From assembly GCA_934202095.1 (NCBI GenBank), contig CAKPXN010000002.1, forward strand, positions 22,737 through 86,736: a stretch of 64,000 nt of DNA, written 5' to 3'. A model generated the notes under the pieces. That model saw only the letters and a program-made list of their open reading frames with translations, did no database searches and was not told where the DNA came from. This DNA comes from an uncultured Veillonella sp. (lineage in GTDB: Bacteria; Bacillota; Negativicutes; Veillonellales; Veillonellaceae). Shown one piece after another: positions 35,711-44,218 of this stretch. The position numbers and the translations under genes were made by a program. Position 1 is the stretch's first letter. Every line of letters begins with the position of its first letter.

Positions 35711-36919
35711 ATGATTACAGCACAAGAACAAGTGCGCCAAATTACACATGGCGTATCTGGAATAATTAATGAAGAAGACTTAGTCAAAAAAATAGAACGA
35801 TCTATTAAAGAAAATAAACCATTGATCGTAAAATTGGGCCTTGATCCTACGGCTCCTGACATTCATTTAGGTCATACCGTACCACTTCGTAAGCTTCGCT
35901 TGTTCCAAGAATTTGGCCATCAAGTGGTTATTGTAATCGGTGGCTTCACAGCACGTATCGGTGACCCTACTGGTAAAAGCGTAACACGCCCACCACTTAC
36001 CAAGGAAGAAGTATTAAAAAATGCGGAAACCTATAAGACACAAATCTTTAAGGTATTAGATCCTGAAAAAACAATTGTACGCGATAATAGTGAATGGCTT
36101 GAATCCATGAACTTTGCTGATGTACTTCGCTTGGCAAGTTCTTATACAGTAGCACGTATGATGGAGCGCGATGACTTTGATAAACGCTACAAAGAAGGTC
36201 GCCCTATTGGCGTTCATGAATTCATGTACCCATTGATGCAAGGTCAAGACTCTGTAGCATTGCATGCGGACGTTGAATTTGGTGGTACAGATCAAACTTT
36301 CAACCTACTTATGGGTCGTCACTTGCAAGAGTTGGCAGGACAAGAACCTCAAGTAGTTATTACTATGCCTTTGCTTGAAGGTCTTGATGGCGTTCAAAAG
36401 ATGAGTAAATCCTTGGGAAACTACATCGGTATTGATGAAGCACCTAAAGATATGTATGGTAAAGCCATGTCTATTCCTGATGAATTGATGATGCGTTACT
36501 TCATGCTCGTTACGGATATGTCTATCGAAGATCAAGACGACATGGAAGAACGCTTAGAAAATGGCACATTGCACCCACGTGATGCAAAAATGCAATTGGC
36601 AAAAACTATCGTTCGTTTATATCATGGTGAACAAGCAGCGCAAGAAGCGGAAGATGAATTTAAACGCGTATTCCAACAACATGCATTACCAACAGATATT
36701 CCTGAATATGCTATTGATAAACCTAGCGAAGCTATTTTCGTACCACAATTCTGTACAGATGCTGGTCTGACTGCTTCTAATGGTGAAGCACGCCGCTCCA
36801 TTAAAGCTGGTGCATTCAAAGTAAACGGTGAAAAATATGGTGAAGAAAACCTAGTTCTTGAAGATGGCATGATTGTTCAAGTAGGTAAGCGTAAATTTGT
36901 AAAAATTAAATTTAACTAA
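35711..36919 (+). CDS. tyrS: Tyrosyl-tRNA synthetase
   Basis: Class I aminoacyl-tRNA synthetase, 402 residues from ATG 35711, which follows GTAGGAGG; an upstream ATG at 35669 lies inside the promoter. The HIGH-type motif is [13 protein letters not shown] near residue 45 and the KMSKS loop is [13 protein letters not shown] near residue 225. The anticodon-binding region is followed by a C-terminal S4-like domain (about 335-402) with [18 protein letters not shown]. This is the TyrZ-like branch (longer KMSKS spacing) rather than Bacillus TyrS, judged by the HLGHT form. The leader is about 25 bases, so no T-box is present. Confidence 0.95.
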   Translation: MITAQEQVRQITHGVSGIINEEDLVKKIERSIKENKPLIVKLGLDPTAPDIHLGHTVPLRKLRLFQEFGHQVVIVIGGFTARIGDPTGKSVTRPPLTKEEVLKNAETYKTQIFKVLDPEKTIVRDNSEWLESMNFADVLRLASSYTVARMMERDDFDKRYKEGRPIGVHEFMYPLMQGQDSVALHADVEFGGTDQTFNLLMGRHLQELAGQEPQVVITMPLLEGLDGVQKMSKSLGNYIGIDEAPKDMYGKAMSIPDELMMRYFMLVTDMSIEDQDDMEERLENGTLHPRDAKMQLAKTIVRLYHGEQAAQEAEDEFKRVFQQHALPTDIPEYAIDKPSEAIFVPQFCTDAGLTASNGEARRSIKAGAFKVNGEKYGEENLVLEDGMIVQVGKRKFVKIKFN

Positions 36920-36987
36920 TATAAAACTGTGATGAGGTTTGAACTGCACCCCAAAAATTGGAAACAATTTTGGAGGTGCAGTTTTTT

Positions 36988-37436
36988 ATGTCAAAATACT
37001 CAAAAGAAGTTAAAGAAAAAGCAATGGGCCTTTTTGAAAAAAATTAAGTCCCTTTAGAATTGCTAAGGGGCTTGAAATTCCAGAAAGTACTGTAAAAAAC
37101 TGGCTATACAAATTTAAACTTAGTCATAATTTGACTCATAAAATTAGTAAACGAGTATTTTCAGCAGATTTTAAACGTAAAGTTCTTGAAACGAGCTGGA
37201 AAGATAAGTTATCCTTTAAAGAAACAGCAGAACCATTTAATTTAGATAATCTTAGTCTAATTGCAGCATGGCAAAAGCGGTATTTAGACGAAGGAATTTT
37301 GGGGTTACACCCCAAGCCTAAAGGTAGACCATCTATGAAACCGAAAGAACTAATACCTCCCACAAAAGATCAAAGTATTAAATCAGACAAAGAACTAGAA
37401 GCAGAAATTGCTCGGTTGAAATATGAAATATCTTAA
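36988..37436 (+). pseudogene. IS3-family orfA, frameshifted and 3' truncated
   Basis: Helix-turn-helix protein of the two-frame IS3 transposase. The ATG at 36988 follows GGAGG and reads MSKYSKEVKEKAMGLFEKN, then stops at a seven-A run. Adding one A restores a frame through KKLSPFRIAKGLEIPESTVK and into the long open frame beyond (37131-37436). The latter has a second helix-turn-helix (SFKETAEPFNLDNLSLIAAWQKR) and GLHPKPKGRPSM. It ends in a leucine-zipper-like ELEAEIARLKYE, cut by the internal deletion at about 37435. Confidence 0.82.
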
Positions 37437-37455
37437 TTGTATCCTATGAAATATC
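37422..37455 (+). repeat. Short direct repeat at the IS deletion junction
   Basis: TATGAAATATC occurs at 37422-37432 and again at 37445-37455, exactly where orfA is joined to the orfB remnant. It may mark the event that removed most of the transposase, or be coincidence. Confidence 0.5.
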
Positions 37456-37644
37456 ACAACGATTTGTATTAACACAGGTGTTATCTATGCTGGATAAAGC
37501 CTTTAAGAATAGACCAAATAGCAAAGGCTGCATCTTATATTCAGATTAAGGATAGCAGTACCAGCATAGTACTTATCAAGATAAGCTCAAATTAAAAGGA
37601 ATAAGTCCGGTAGAATACCGAACTCACTCCCAAAAAGTAGCTTA
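37436..37644 (+). pseudogene. IS3-family orfB remnant (transposase C-terminal fragments)
   Basis: In one frame the sequence reads IVSYEISQRFVLTQVLSML, then DKAFKNRPNSKGCILYSD, matching the IVSYDIS and ILHSDQGWQYQH region of IS3-family transposases. In the DQGWQYQH motif CAA has become TAA and TGG has become TAG. After YQDKLKLKGI a further deletion joins directly to SPVEYRTHSQKVA and the stop. Most of the DDE catalytic core is absent, so it is a fossil. Confidence 0.8.
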
Positions 37645-37677
37645 ATTATATCTGTCCTAGAAAATGGGTGCAGATCA

Positions 37678-37830
37678 CCTAGTCAGGTAAATGCTGGATT
37701 AGGCTCAAATACAGATATAGCAACAACAAATATTTATAACTATATGGTTGAGCCTATAAAAACTATAGATATAAAGACTGAGGATGATAGAGAGAAAGAT
37801 AGAGAGTATTATATAAATAGTCAGGAGTAG
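37678..37830 (+). pseudogene. 3' stump of an unidentified gene truncated at the IS
   Basis: From the right end of the IS, one frame stays open for about 50 codons to the TAG at 37828-37830. It reads SQVNAGLGSNTDIATTNIYN, then YMVEPIKTIDIKTEDD, and ends EYYINSQE. There is no start codon or binding site, so it is the C-terminus of a larger hydrophilic protein whose front part has been lost. Its stop is 4 bases before the start of the next small gene, whose ribosome binding site (CAGGAG) lies inside it, suggesting an old operon. The family is unknown. Confidence 0.55.
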
Positions 37831-37834
37831 TGAT

Positions 37835-38077
37835 ATGAAACCTGAGTTTGTCCCATGGTTATGGATTATATACGTGGCTTATATTTTATATAAGAGATAT
37901 AAAGAAAATAGTCATTTGGAAAAATATGAAATCATACTTGCTATTATTAGTTTAATATTTGTATGTGGAGGCTATCTACTTATGATATACTATAATCTTA
38001 GTGAAACTGGAATATTTTTTGTCAATTTATTTTTTGTTTTGTTCATGATTTTAATTAAAGTAGTATTTGGAGTGTAA
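37835..38077 (+). CDS. Small membrane protein of unknown function (80 aa)
   Basis: Not recognised. The 80-residue product has three predicted membrane helices: about 6-20, 31-52 (IILAIISLIFVCGGYLLMIYY) and 58-78 (ILF-rich). A charged loop (KRYKENSHLEKYE) follows the first helix. The ATG follows CAGGAG with 6-base spacing. Base composition is clearly more AT-rich than the neighbouring tyrS and ppsA. It sits directly after the gene stump and 2 bases before the next small membrane gene. Position and size are compatible with an immunity-type protein, but no motif supports this. Confidence 0.6.
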   Translation: MKPEFVPWLWIIYVAYILYKRYKENSHLEKYEIILAIISLIFVCGGYLLMIYYNLSETGIFFVNLFFVLFMILIKVVFGV

Positions 38078-38079
38078 AT

Positions 38080-38526
38080 TTGGAAATATTAAATTGGCTT
38101 GGATTTGCTATGCTTCCTATAGGGATAATCATATCAATATTATTGATTTTATTGGGAACAATAAAAGAAGTTAAGTTTATAAATCCTAGAGTTCCCTTAG
38201 GACGCTTGCTCTTCTTTTTTGGAAGTGGGTTTTCTTTTGTACTAGGTGTTATATCTTTAAAGTATGGCCATAGTGCGTTGTATGCTAATACATTTAGCGA
38301 GGGATTAATATATAATATTCTTGGGTATTCATTTTCTATTTATGGTTTTACTTTCTTTTTTATGACAGGTATGAGACGAGCTTCTGATATCGGGATTCCA
38401 TTTTGGGTATACCCTGTTTTTATAATATTCATTTTATTAAGTAGATTCATAAATGAAGAGGTTTCTGAGTTTCTTTTTTTAGGCATGTATATTTTCTTAT
38501 TACAGCCAGGCAGAAATAACAATTAA
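38080..38526 (+). CDS. Membrane protein of unknown function (148 aa)
   Basis: Not recognised. It starts at TTG 38080, seven bases after GGAG. It has four to five hydrophobic helices at about 5-27, 42-62, 76-98, 109-127 and 132-142. Loops carry KEVKFINPRVPLGR and TGMRRASDIGIP. It is very AT-rich and dominated by Phe, Ile and Leu. It is coupled to the previous small gene and followed by a terminator, so the two form a mini-operon between the IS remnant and ppsA. Possible roles include immunity or a small transporter-like protein; nothing visible decides between these. Confidence 0.6.
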   Translation: MEILNWLGFAMLPIGIIISILLILLGTIKEVKFINPRVPLGRLLFFFGSGFSFVLGVISLKYGHSALYANTFSEGLIYNILGYSFSIYGFTFFFMTGMRRASDIGIPFWVYPVFIIFILLSRFINEEVSEFLFLGMYIFLLQPGRNNN

Positions 38527-38547
38527 GTAATAAGTATATTAACTTTT

Positions 38548-38584
38548 AAAAGATGATTGTCTAGTATTAGGCAATCATCTTTTA
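38548..38584 (+). terminator. Terminator after the small membrane protein pair
   Basis: AAAAGATGATTG pairs with CAATCATCTTTT around a 12-base loop, then a T-rich tail. It separates the accessory genes from ppsA. Confidence 0.78.
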
Positions 38585-38626
38585 ATTTTTAGTTGAGTTT
38601 TATTTGTATAATAATGTCTATAAAAA

Positions 38627-38655
38627 TTGACATAATCCAGATTAAGTTATACTAT
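38627..38655 (+). promoter_or_regulatory. Predicted ppsA promoter
   Basis: A perfect TTGACA (38627-38632) is followed by TACTAT (38650-38655, spacing 17) or TATACT (38648-38653, spacing 15). The leader of about 50 bases before the GGAGG site is free of clear structure and could hold a CcpN-like operator. Confidence 0.5.
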
Positions 38656-38708
38656 TTATATGTAAAAGGTTTAATGTGTTGCACTAATTACAAACAGGAG
38701 GTTCTCAC

Positions 38709-41090
38709 ATGAATCGCGAAACAGCTTATGTATTATGGTTTGATGAATTAAAACGTGAAGACGTAAATTTAGTAGGTGGTAAATCTTCATCCTTAGGTGA
38801 ATTAACCTCCTCTACAAATGTACCTGTACCTTATGGTTTTGCAACAACTGCATATGGGTATCGTGAATTTATGAAAGAAACTGGCCTTGAAGATCGTATT
38901 CGTCAAGAGTTAGATGATTTAGATGATGTAGAAAACTCTGCATTACTTCGCGAAGTTTGTACAAAAATTCGCCGCATGATTTGCCAAGAAGAAATGCCTG
39001 CTGCATTGTCTGAAGCTATTCGCAAATCCTATGAAGAACTAGGTGAAAAGGTAGGCGAAAAAGATCCATTCGTAGCTGTTCGTTCTAGTGCAACTGCAGA
39101 AGACTTACCAGATGCTAGCTTTGCTGGTCAACAAGATACATATTTAAATGTTCGTGGTGCAGATACAATCATTGAAAAAGTAAAAGAATGTTATGCATCT
39201 ACATTTACTGATCGTGCAACATATTATCGTGTAAAACAAGGTTTTGACCATATGACAGTAGCGTTAAGTGCAGCTGTTCAAATGATGGTATTCTCCAAAG
39301 CTGCTGGCGTTATGTTTACGGTTGACCTTGTAACAGGCAATGACAATAATATCTTAATCGAAGGTTCTTGGGGCCTTGGTGAATATGTAGTACAAGGTAC
39401 AGTTACACCAGATAACTTCCGTGTAGATAAACAAAAAATGGTTATCACTGATCGTATGATTAATGATAAAAATATTCGCCTTGTACGTAAAGCTGATGGC
39501 GATTGCATAGAAGAAATCGTACCTGCTGATGAAGCTAATAAACAAGTTATTTCCGATGAACAAGTATTGGAATTAGCTGAATACGCTAAAGCTATTGAAA
39601 AACATTATGGCTGCTATATGGATATGGAATGGGGCGTAGATGAAAGAAATGGTAAAATCTGGATTCTTCAAGCTCGTCCAGAAACAGTATGGTCCAGAAA
39701 AGATAAATCTGAAAAAACTGCAGATACAAGCGTAGCAACTACAACAGATCGTGAAATCGTAGTTAAAGGTTTACCAGCATCCCCAGGTAAAGCTGCTGGT
39801 AAGGCACATGTTATCATCAATCCTGAAGATATTGATGAATTCAAAGAAGGTGAAATCCTTGTTACAGCTATGACAGCACCTGACTGGGTTCCAGCCATGA
39901 AAAAAGCCAAAGCTATCGTTACAGATGCTGGCGGTATGACTTGCCATGCGTCCATCGTTAGCCGTGAACTTGGTATTCCTTGTATCGTTGGTACTAAGAG
40001 CCGTAGTCATGAAGCTACAACTTCTATTAAAGAAGGCCAAATGATTACTGTTGATGCAACTAATGGTATTGTTTACGATGGCGTATTAGAAGATGTTGTT
40101 AAACCAGCTGCACCACAAGAACAAGCTGTTGTGGCAAGTGAATACATTCCTGTAACTGGTACTAAGATTTATATGAATTTGGGCGATCCAGACTTAGCTG
40201 AAAAATACGGTGTATTGCCTTGTGATGGTATCGGTTTGATGCGTGAAGAGTTCATTTGGACTACATTCATCCATGAACATCCATTGCATCTTATCGAAAC
40301 AGGTCGCAGTGATGTAGCCGTTAATACATTGGCAGAAGGTATGCGTAAGGTATGTCAAGCATTAGCGCCTCGCCAAGTAGTAGTTCGTTTAAGCGACTTT
40401 AAATCCAGTGAATACCGCGACCTTAAAGGTGGCGACAAATATGAACCACATGAATCCAGTGCATTGCTTGGCTGGCGTGGTGCTTCCCGTTACTATGATC
40501 CTAAATATACACCTGCTTTCAAATTAGAATTAGAAGCAATCAAAAAGGTGCGTAATGAATTTGGTTTCAAAAACTTACAAGTTATGATTCCATTCTGCCG
40601 TACTGTAGAAGAAGCTGAACTCGTAACTAACTTGATGGCTCAAGAAGGACTTGTACGCGGTAAAGATTTCAAAATCTGGCTTATGGCTGAAATTCCAGCA
40701 AATATTATCCTAGCTGACCAATTCAATAAATACGTAGATGGTTATTCTATAGGTTCTAATGATTTGACAATGCTTGTTCTAGGTTGTGACCGCGATAATG
40801 AAACAGTTCAACACATTTATGATGAACGTAATTTAGCCGTTCGTAGAGCTATTCGTCATCTTATCGAAGTGGCTCATAAAGATGGTAAAACAGTATCCAT
40901 CTGTGGCCAAGCACCAAGTGTTTACCCTGAACTTTGTGAATTCTTAGTTAAGAGTGGTATTGATTCCATCTCTGTTAACCCAGATGCGGTTAAGAATACT
41001 AAGAAGATGGTGGCTCAAATTGAGCAACGCATGATGATGGATGCACTTACAGGCCGTGGTCGCCAAGATGTAGAAGAACTTGAATGGTAA
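38709..41090 (+). CDS. ppsA: Phosphoenolpyruvate synthase (pyruvate, water dikinase)
   Basis: Converts pyruvate and ATP to PEP, AMP and phosphate, the gluconeogenic entry from pyruvate or lactate. It has 793 residues. The N-terminal ATP-grasp domain (about 10-340) has LVGGKSSSLGEL, VAVRSSATAEDLPDASFAGQ and LQARPETVWS. The phosphohistidine domain (about 350-460) has GGMTCHASIVSRELGIPCI, with His413 and regulatory Thr411. The C-terminal PEP barrel (about 470-793) has GLMREEF, GSNDLTML and SICGQAPS. The ATG follows AGGAGG. The ccpN-like gene and the kinase that would modify Thr411 follow. A terminator after the stop limits read-through. Confidence 0.96.
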   Translation: MNRETAYVLWFDELKREDVNLVGGKSSSLGELTSSTNVPVPYGFATTAYGYREFMKETGLEDRIRQELDDLDDVENSALLREVCTKIRRMICQEEMPAALSEAIRKSYEELGEKVGEKDPFVAVRSSATAEDLPDASFAGQQDTYLNVRGADTIIEKVKECYASTFTDRATYYRVKQGFDHMTVALSAAVQMMVFSKAAGVMFTVDLVTGNDNNILIEGSWGLGEYVVQGTVTPDNFRVDKQKMVITDRMINDKNIRLVRKADGDCIEEIVPADEANKQVISDEQVLELAEYAKAIEKHYGCYMDMEWGVDERNGKIWILQARPETVWSRKDKSEKTADTSVATTTDREIVVKGLPASPGKAAGKAHVIINPEDIDEFKEGEILVTAMTAPDWVPAMKKAKAIVTDAGGMTCHASIVSRELGIPCIVGTKSRSHEATTSIKEGQMITVDATNGIVYDGVLEDVVKPAAPQEQAVVASEYIPVTGTKIYMNLGDPDLAEKYGVLPCDGIGLMREEFIWTTFIHEHPLHLIETGRSDVAVNTLAEGMRKVCQALAPRQVVVRLSDFKSSEYRDLKGGDKYEPHESSALLGWRGASRYYDPKYTPAFKLELEAIKKVRNEFGFKNLQVMIPFCRTVEEAELVTNLMAQEGLVRGKDFKIWLMAEIPANIILADQFNKYVDGYSIGSNDLTMLVLGCDRDNETVQHIYDERNLAVRRAIRHLIEVAHKDGKTVSICGQAPSVYPELCEFLVKSGIDSISVNPDAVKNTKKMVAQIEQRMMMDALTGRGRQDVEELEW

Positions 41091-41116
41091 TAAAGATATA
41101 CTTTATTTGATGATGT

Positions 41117-41147
41117 AAAGAGGAGGCGAGTGAGCCTCCTCTTTTTA
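41117..41147 (+). terminator. Intrinsic terminator after ppsA
   Basis: A perfect 11-base stem AAAGAGGAGGC/GCCTCCTCTTT with 6-base loop is followed by TTTTTAT. Confidence 0.85.
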
Positions 41148-41196
41148 TAAAATGATACATAGGATATAATATTCATATGTGAAAGGAGGGACGGGT

Positions 41197-41844
41197 GTGA
41201 AACTTTCAAAACGACAAGAAGCAATAGCCCATATTGTACGTGAAAAAGGACCTGTTACGGGAAGTGCTATAGCGGAACATTTGGATGTAACGCGCTCTGC
41301 ATTGCGCTCAGACTTGGCTGTTCTCACCATGATTGGCGTTCTCGAAGCAAGACCTAATGTGGGGTATTACTATGTGGGATTGTCGCCAAAGGACCAAACT
41401 GCTGAAATTTTGAGGTCATATAGTGTACATGATGTGCTTTCACAAGCTGTTATTGTATCACCAGAGACCAATCTATATGATACAATCGTAACCATTTTTA
41501 CAGAGGATGTGGGAACGATTTTGGTCTGCGAAGGTTCCTATTTACAAGGTGTTGTATCACGCAAGGATTTATTGCGTGCTTCTATAGGTCAAACCGATGC
41601 ACATACAATGCCCATATCAATGATTATGACACCCGTTAGCAAAGTTATTACCGTAGAACCATCGGATTCGTTAGCTGTGGCGGCGCAAAAAATGATTGAC
41701 TATGAAGTTGATTGTTTACCTGTTATAGTTAGAGAAGATGATGAAACACAGGATAGTCCTAAAAAACGATTAAAGGTAGTAGGACGTGTGTCTAAGACTA
41801 CCGTTACTAAAGCGTTTTTGGAATGTAGTATTCAAGAGGTATAA
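41197..41844 (+). CDS. CcpN-like transcription regulator (HTH plus two CBS domains)
   Basis: Repressor of the CcpN/YqzB family, 215 residues. I start it at GTG 41197, six bases after AAGGAGGG; the GTG at 41179 lies upstream of that site. A winged helix (about 1-60, with VTGSAIAEHLDVTRSALRSD) is followed by a CBS pair (about 75-205) with SYLQGVVSRKDLLRA and VDCLPVIV. In Bacillus CcpN represses the gluconeogenic genes gapB and pckA and is encoded beside the DUF299 kinase, as here. Control of ppsA is therefore a natural inference. The CBS domains probably sense adenine nucleotides. Confidence 0.85.
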   Translation: MKLSKRQEAIAHIVREKGPVTGSAIAEHLDVTRSALRSDLAVLTMIGVLEARPNVGYYYVGLSPKDQTAEILRSYSVHDVLSQAVIVSPETNLYDTIVTIFTEDVGTILVCEGSYLQGVVSRKDLLRASIGQTDAHTMPISMIMTPVSKVITVEPSDSLAVAAQKMIDYEVDCLPVIVREDDETQDSPKKRLKVVGRVSKTTVTKAFLECSIQEV

Positions 41845-41847
41845 AGC

Positions 41848-42669
41848 ATGGCAGAAAAAATTATTTATGCGATATCTGACTCCTTAGGCGAAACTGCAGA
41901 GGCTGTTGCGAGAGCGACAGCAAGTCAGTACGACAAGGAACAAATTGAAATTGTTCGCATACCATATATCGAAGATAAAGCTCAAATTGATGAAATTATA
42001 CAAGATGCTAAAAACGGTAATCACGTGATTTGTCATACCATAGTATCGTTAGAATTGCGCAATTATTTACATGAAAAAGCATCAGAGAATAATATTCCTG
42101 CTGTTGATATTATGGGCCCTGTATTGGATGCAGTAGGTACTGTAGCATCTACGAAACCACGTATGACGGCCGGTATGGTTCATAAATTAGACCAAGAATA
42201 TTTTAAAAAGGTAGAAGCTATTGAGTTTGCTGTCAAATATGATGATGGTAAAAATCCATCTGGCTTTGAAAAGGCTGATGTTGTGATTATCGGTGTATCT
42301 CGTACAAGTAAAACGCCGTTATCCATGTTTTTAGCGTATAAAAAAATCAAGGCGGCTAATTTACCACTAGTTCCAGAGGTGCCATTGCCAGAGGAATTAT
42401 TTAAGATTCCGCCTAAGAAAATTGTGGGGTTAATTATTGACCCATATAAATTGAATAATATCCGCAGTGAACGTTTGCGTGCTATTGGCTTAGAAGATGA
42501 GGCTAATTATGCCTCTATCGAGCGCATTAATTCTGAATTAGAATATGCAAAAGCCATTATGCGTCGTCTACATTGCCAAGTGCTTGATGTTTCTAACAAA
42601 TCCATTGAAGAAACAGCATCTCTTGTTATGCAATTAGTAGATAAAAACCGTATGGCTGCCGGAAAATAA
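41848..42669 (+). CDS. ppsR: PEP synthase / PPDK regulatory kinase-phosphorylase (DUF299)
   Basis: Bifunctional ADP-dependent kinase and Pi-dependent pyrophosphorylase that switches PEP synthase or pyruvate phosphate dikinase off and on by phosphorylating the Thr next to the catalytic His. It has 273 residues. The N-terminus has IYAISDSLGETAEAVARA. The P-loop is GVSRTSKTPLSMFLA near residue 150. The C-terminal half has VGLIIDPYKLNNIRSERL and YASIERINSEL. With ppsA 760 bases upstream, PEP synthase is the likely target (Thr411). The ATG is 3 bases after the CcpN-like gene, so the two are coupled. Confidence 0.93.
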   Translation: MAEKIIYAISDSLGETAEAVARATASQYDKEQIEIVRIPYIEDKAQIDEIIQDAKNGNHVICHTIVSLELRNYLHEKASENNIPAVDIMGPVLDAVGTVASTKPRMTAGMVHKLDQEYFKKVEAIEFAVKYDDGKNPSGFEKADVVIIGVSRTSKTPLSMFLAYKKIKAANLPLVPEVPLPEELFKIPPKKIVGLIIDPYKLNNIRSERLRAIGLEDEANYASIERINSELEYAKAIMRRLHCQVLDVSNKSIEETASLVMQLVDKNRMAAGK

Positions 42670-42696
42670 ATAGGGGAGGCGTAAGCCTCCCTATTA
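42669..42696 (+). terminator. Possible terminator after ppsR
   Basis: A GC-rich hairpin with arms GGGAGGC/GCCTCCC, one bulge and GTAA loop starts at the stop codon. The following T-run is poor, so read-through into dgt is possible. Confidence 0.5.
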
Positions 42697-42740
42697 TTAA
42701 ATACTATAATATTGTTAATATTTTTTGATGAAGAGGTACT

Positions 42741-43730
42741 ATGAATATTAGAGAACGTATAGAAGAAAGAGAAGATATGATCTTATCTCCTTATGCGGCG
42801 AGAAGCAGTATGGCATTGCGCGATATTGATGAAGAGCCAGATCCACTACGTACCGCATTTCAACAAGATCGAGATCGAATTATACACAGTAAATGCTTTC
42901 GTCGTCTAAAACATAAGACCCAAGTATATATTGCGCCGGGTGATCATTATAGAACAAGAATGACGCATACCCTTGAAGTAGGACAAATCGGTCGTACTGT
43001 TGCGCGTGCTCTTAGACTTAATGAAGATTTAGTGGAAGCCATTGCGATGGGGCATGATGTGGGGCACACGCCATTTGGTCATGTCGGAGAATATGCATTG
43101 CGGGATATGGTAGGTCATTTTAACCATAATGAGCAAAGTTTGCGCATGGTTGAAGTGTTAGAGAAACATGGCAACAGACAAGGCCTTAATCTTACAAAAG
43201 AAGTGCGGGATGGTATTTTAGGCCATACGGGGCCTACCATACCATCTACATTAGAAGGGCAGATTATACGTATCGTGGACCGTATTGCGTACTTGTGTCA
43301 TGATTATGATGATGCACAACGGGCTGGTATGCTAGAAGCTAACGATTTACCAGAAGAAGTGCGCTTCTATTTTGGCGATACTCCGTCTAGCATGATTACG
43401 GCCATGGTGAAAGATATGGTTGAACAATCTTTAGATAAACCAGCGATTCAGATGTCTGCTGATATTGAAAGTACGATGAATGTTTTTAGACAGTTTATGT
43501 TTAAAAATGTATATCTTGCACCTGCATTGATTCCTGACCGTAATAAGGCAGCCCATGTAGTGAAAAATTTATTTACACACTTTATGGAGCATCCGCATGA
43601 TATAGAAACCTATGTAGAACGAAATGGGGTGTATTCCACTGTTGATATTGTTGACTATGTGGCAGGATTAACTGATCAATATGCTATAAAATTATTTAAA
43701 GATTACTTTATTCCCAATATTACGCTGTAA
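42741..43730 (+). CDS. dgt: dGTP triphosphohydrolase-like HD phosphohydrolase
   Basis: Hydrolyses dNTPs to deoxynucleosides and triphosphate. It has 329 residues, the short type-2 dGTPase-like form. The HD-domain metal residues are visible in FRRLKHKTQVYI, then RTRMTHTLEVGQIGRTVAR near residue 75, the HD pair in GHDVGHTPFGHVGE near residue 115, and IVDRIAYLCHDYDDAQRAG near 185. The ATG follows AAGAGG. In Firmicutes this gene often sits near dnaG/rpoD; here rpmB and recG follow. Substrate preference among dNTPs cannot be told from sequence. Confidence 0.9.
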   Translation: MNIRERIEEREDMILSPYAARSSMALRDIDEEPDPLRTAFQQDRDRIIHSKCFRRLKHKTQVYIAPGDHYRTRMTHTLEVGQIGRTVARALRLNEDLVEAIAMGHDVGHTPFGHVGEYALRDMVGHFNHNEQSLRMVEVLEKHGNRQGLNLTKEVRDGILGHTGPTIPSTLEGQIIRIVDRIAYLCHDYDDAQRAGMLEANDLPEEVRFYFGDTPSSMITAMVKDMVEQSLDKPAIQMSADIESTMNVFRQFMFKNVYLAPALIPDRNKAAHVVKNLFTHFMEHPHDIETYVERNGVYSTVDIVDYVAGLTDQYAIKLFKDYFIPNITL

Positions 43731-43740
43731 TAGGGCGACA

Positions 43741-43776
43741 AAAAGACCGTTACCAAATGGTAACGGTCTTTTTGTT
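43741..43776. terminator. Bidirectional terminator between dgt and rpmB
   Basis: A perfect 15-base stem (43741-43755 with 43760-43774, core GACCGTTACC) with A-run left and T-run right serves the converging dgt and rpmB genes. Confidence 0.9.
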
Positions 43777-43799
43777 TAAGAGTACATGTACTATTTATT

Positions 43800-43988
43800 T
43801 TACGCGCGTGTAATTTTATTAGAACGAAGGCAGCGAGTGCATACATTTACTTTTTTTGTAGCACCGTCTACAACCGCCCGTACTCTTTGAATGTTCGGTT
43901 TCCAAGTTTTTCTTGTGCGAATGTGAGAGTGACTCACGTTCATACCGCTAGATGTGGATTTGCCACATACTTCGCAAAGGTTTGCCAT
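43800..43988 (-). CDS. rpmB: Ribosomal protein bL28
   Basis: Large-subunit protein of 62 residues. I start it at the ATG at 43988 on the minus strand, which follows GGAGGTGG; a longer reading from 44024 has no binding site. The sequence begins MANLCEVCGKSTSSG and has the L28 core SHSHIRTRKTWKPN. Cys5, Cys8, Cys50 and Cys53 form the zinc ribbon of the C+ type L28. The gene stands alone, convergent with dgt and divergent from recG, a common position in Firmicutes. Confidence 0.96.
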   Translation of the reverse strand: MANLCEVCGKSTSSGMNVSHSHIRTRKTWKPNIQRVRAVVDGATKKVNVCTRCLRSNKITRA

Positions 43989-44095
43989 AGTTTCCACCTC
44001 CAAGCTTAATCTATAACATAACAAAAGTATATTATCATAAAGCTAAGGTTTAAGCAAGTGTTTTTACTACATGCATTGATATTTTATGAAATATA

Positions 44096-44130
44096 CTACA
44101 ATATTTGGTATACTATAGCTAATATTGTAG
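44096..44130 (+). promoter_or_regulatory. Inverted repeat around an extended -10 upstream of recG
   Basis: CTACAATATT (44096-44105) and AATATTGTAG (44121-44130) are perfect inverted copies flanking TTGGTATACT, an extended -10 with TATACT at 44109-44114. This would place a possible operator over the recG start site, about 100 bases before the gene. No strong -35 is seen. Confidence 0.5.
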
Positions 44131-44218
44131 TCGAAATCTATGAGATATGGCAAGAGAAATATAAAAATGGATATATTTTCACTATATTCATTAATTATGT
44201 TATATGTGAGGCATTATA

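Larger units (their letters stand above)
36940..37677 (+). mobile_element. Decayed IS3-family (IS150-like) insertion sequence
   Basis: Terminal inverted repeats are visible. The left end begins TGAACTGCACCCC, and the right end read inverted begins TGATCTGCACCC. Between them lie an orfA with a one-base frameshift, a large internal deletion, and a short orfB remnant with two in-frame stops ending SPVEYRTHSQK, a typical IS3 transposase C-terminus. At about 740 bp it is roughly half of a normal IS3-family element and cannot be active. No target-site duplication is evident. It interrupts or borders the stump of another gene at 37681. Confidence 0.85.

Noticed and set aside
37131-37436. Intact 101-codon DNA-binding gene
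   Set aside because: It is the 3' part of a frameshifted IS3-family orfA and lacks its real start.
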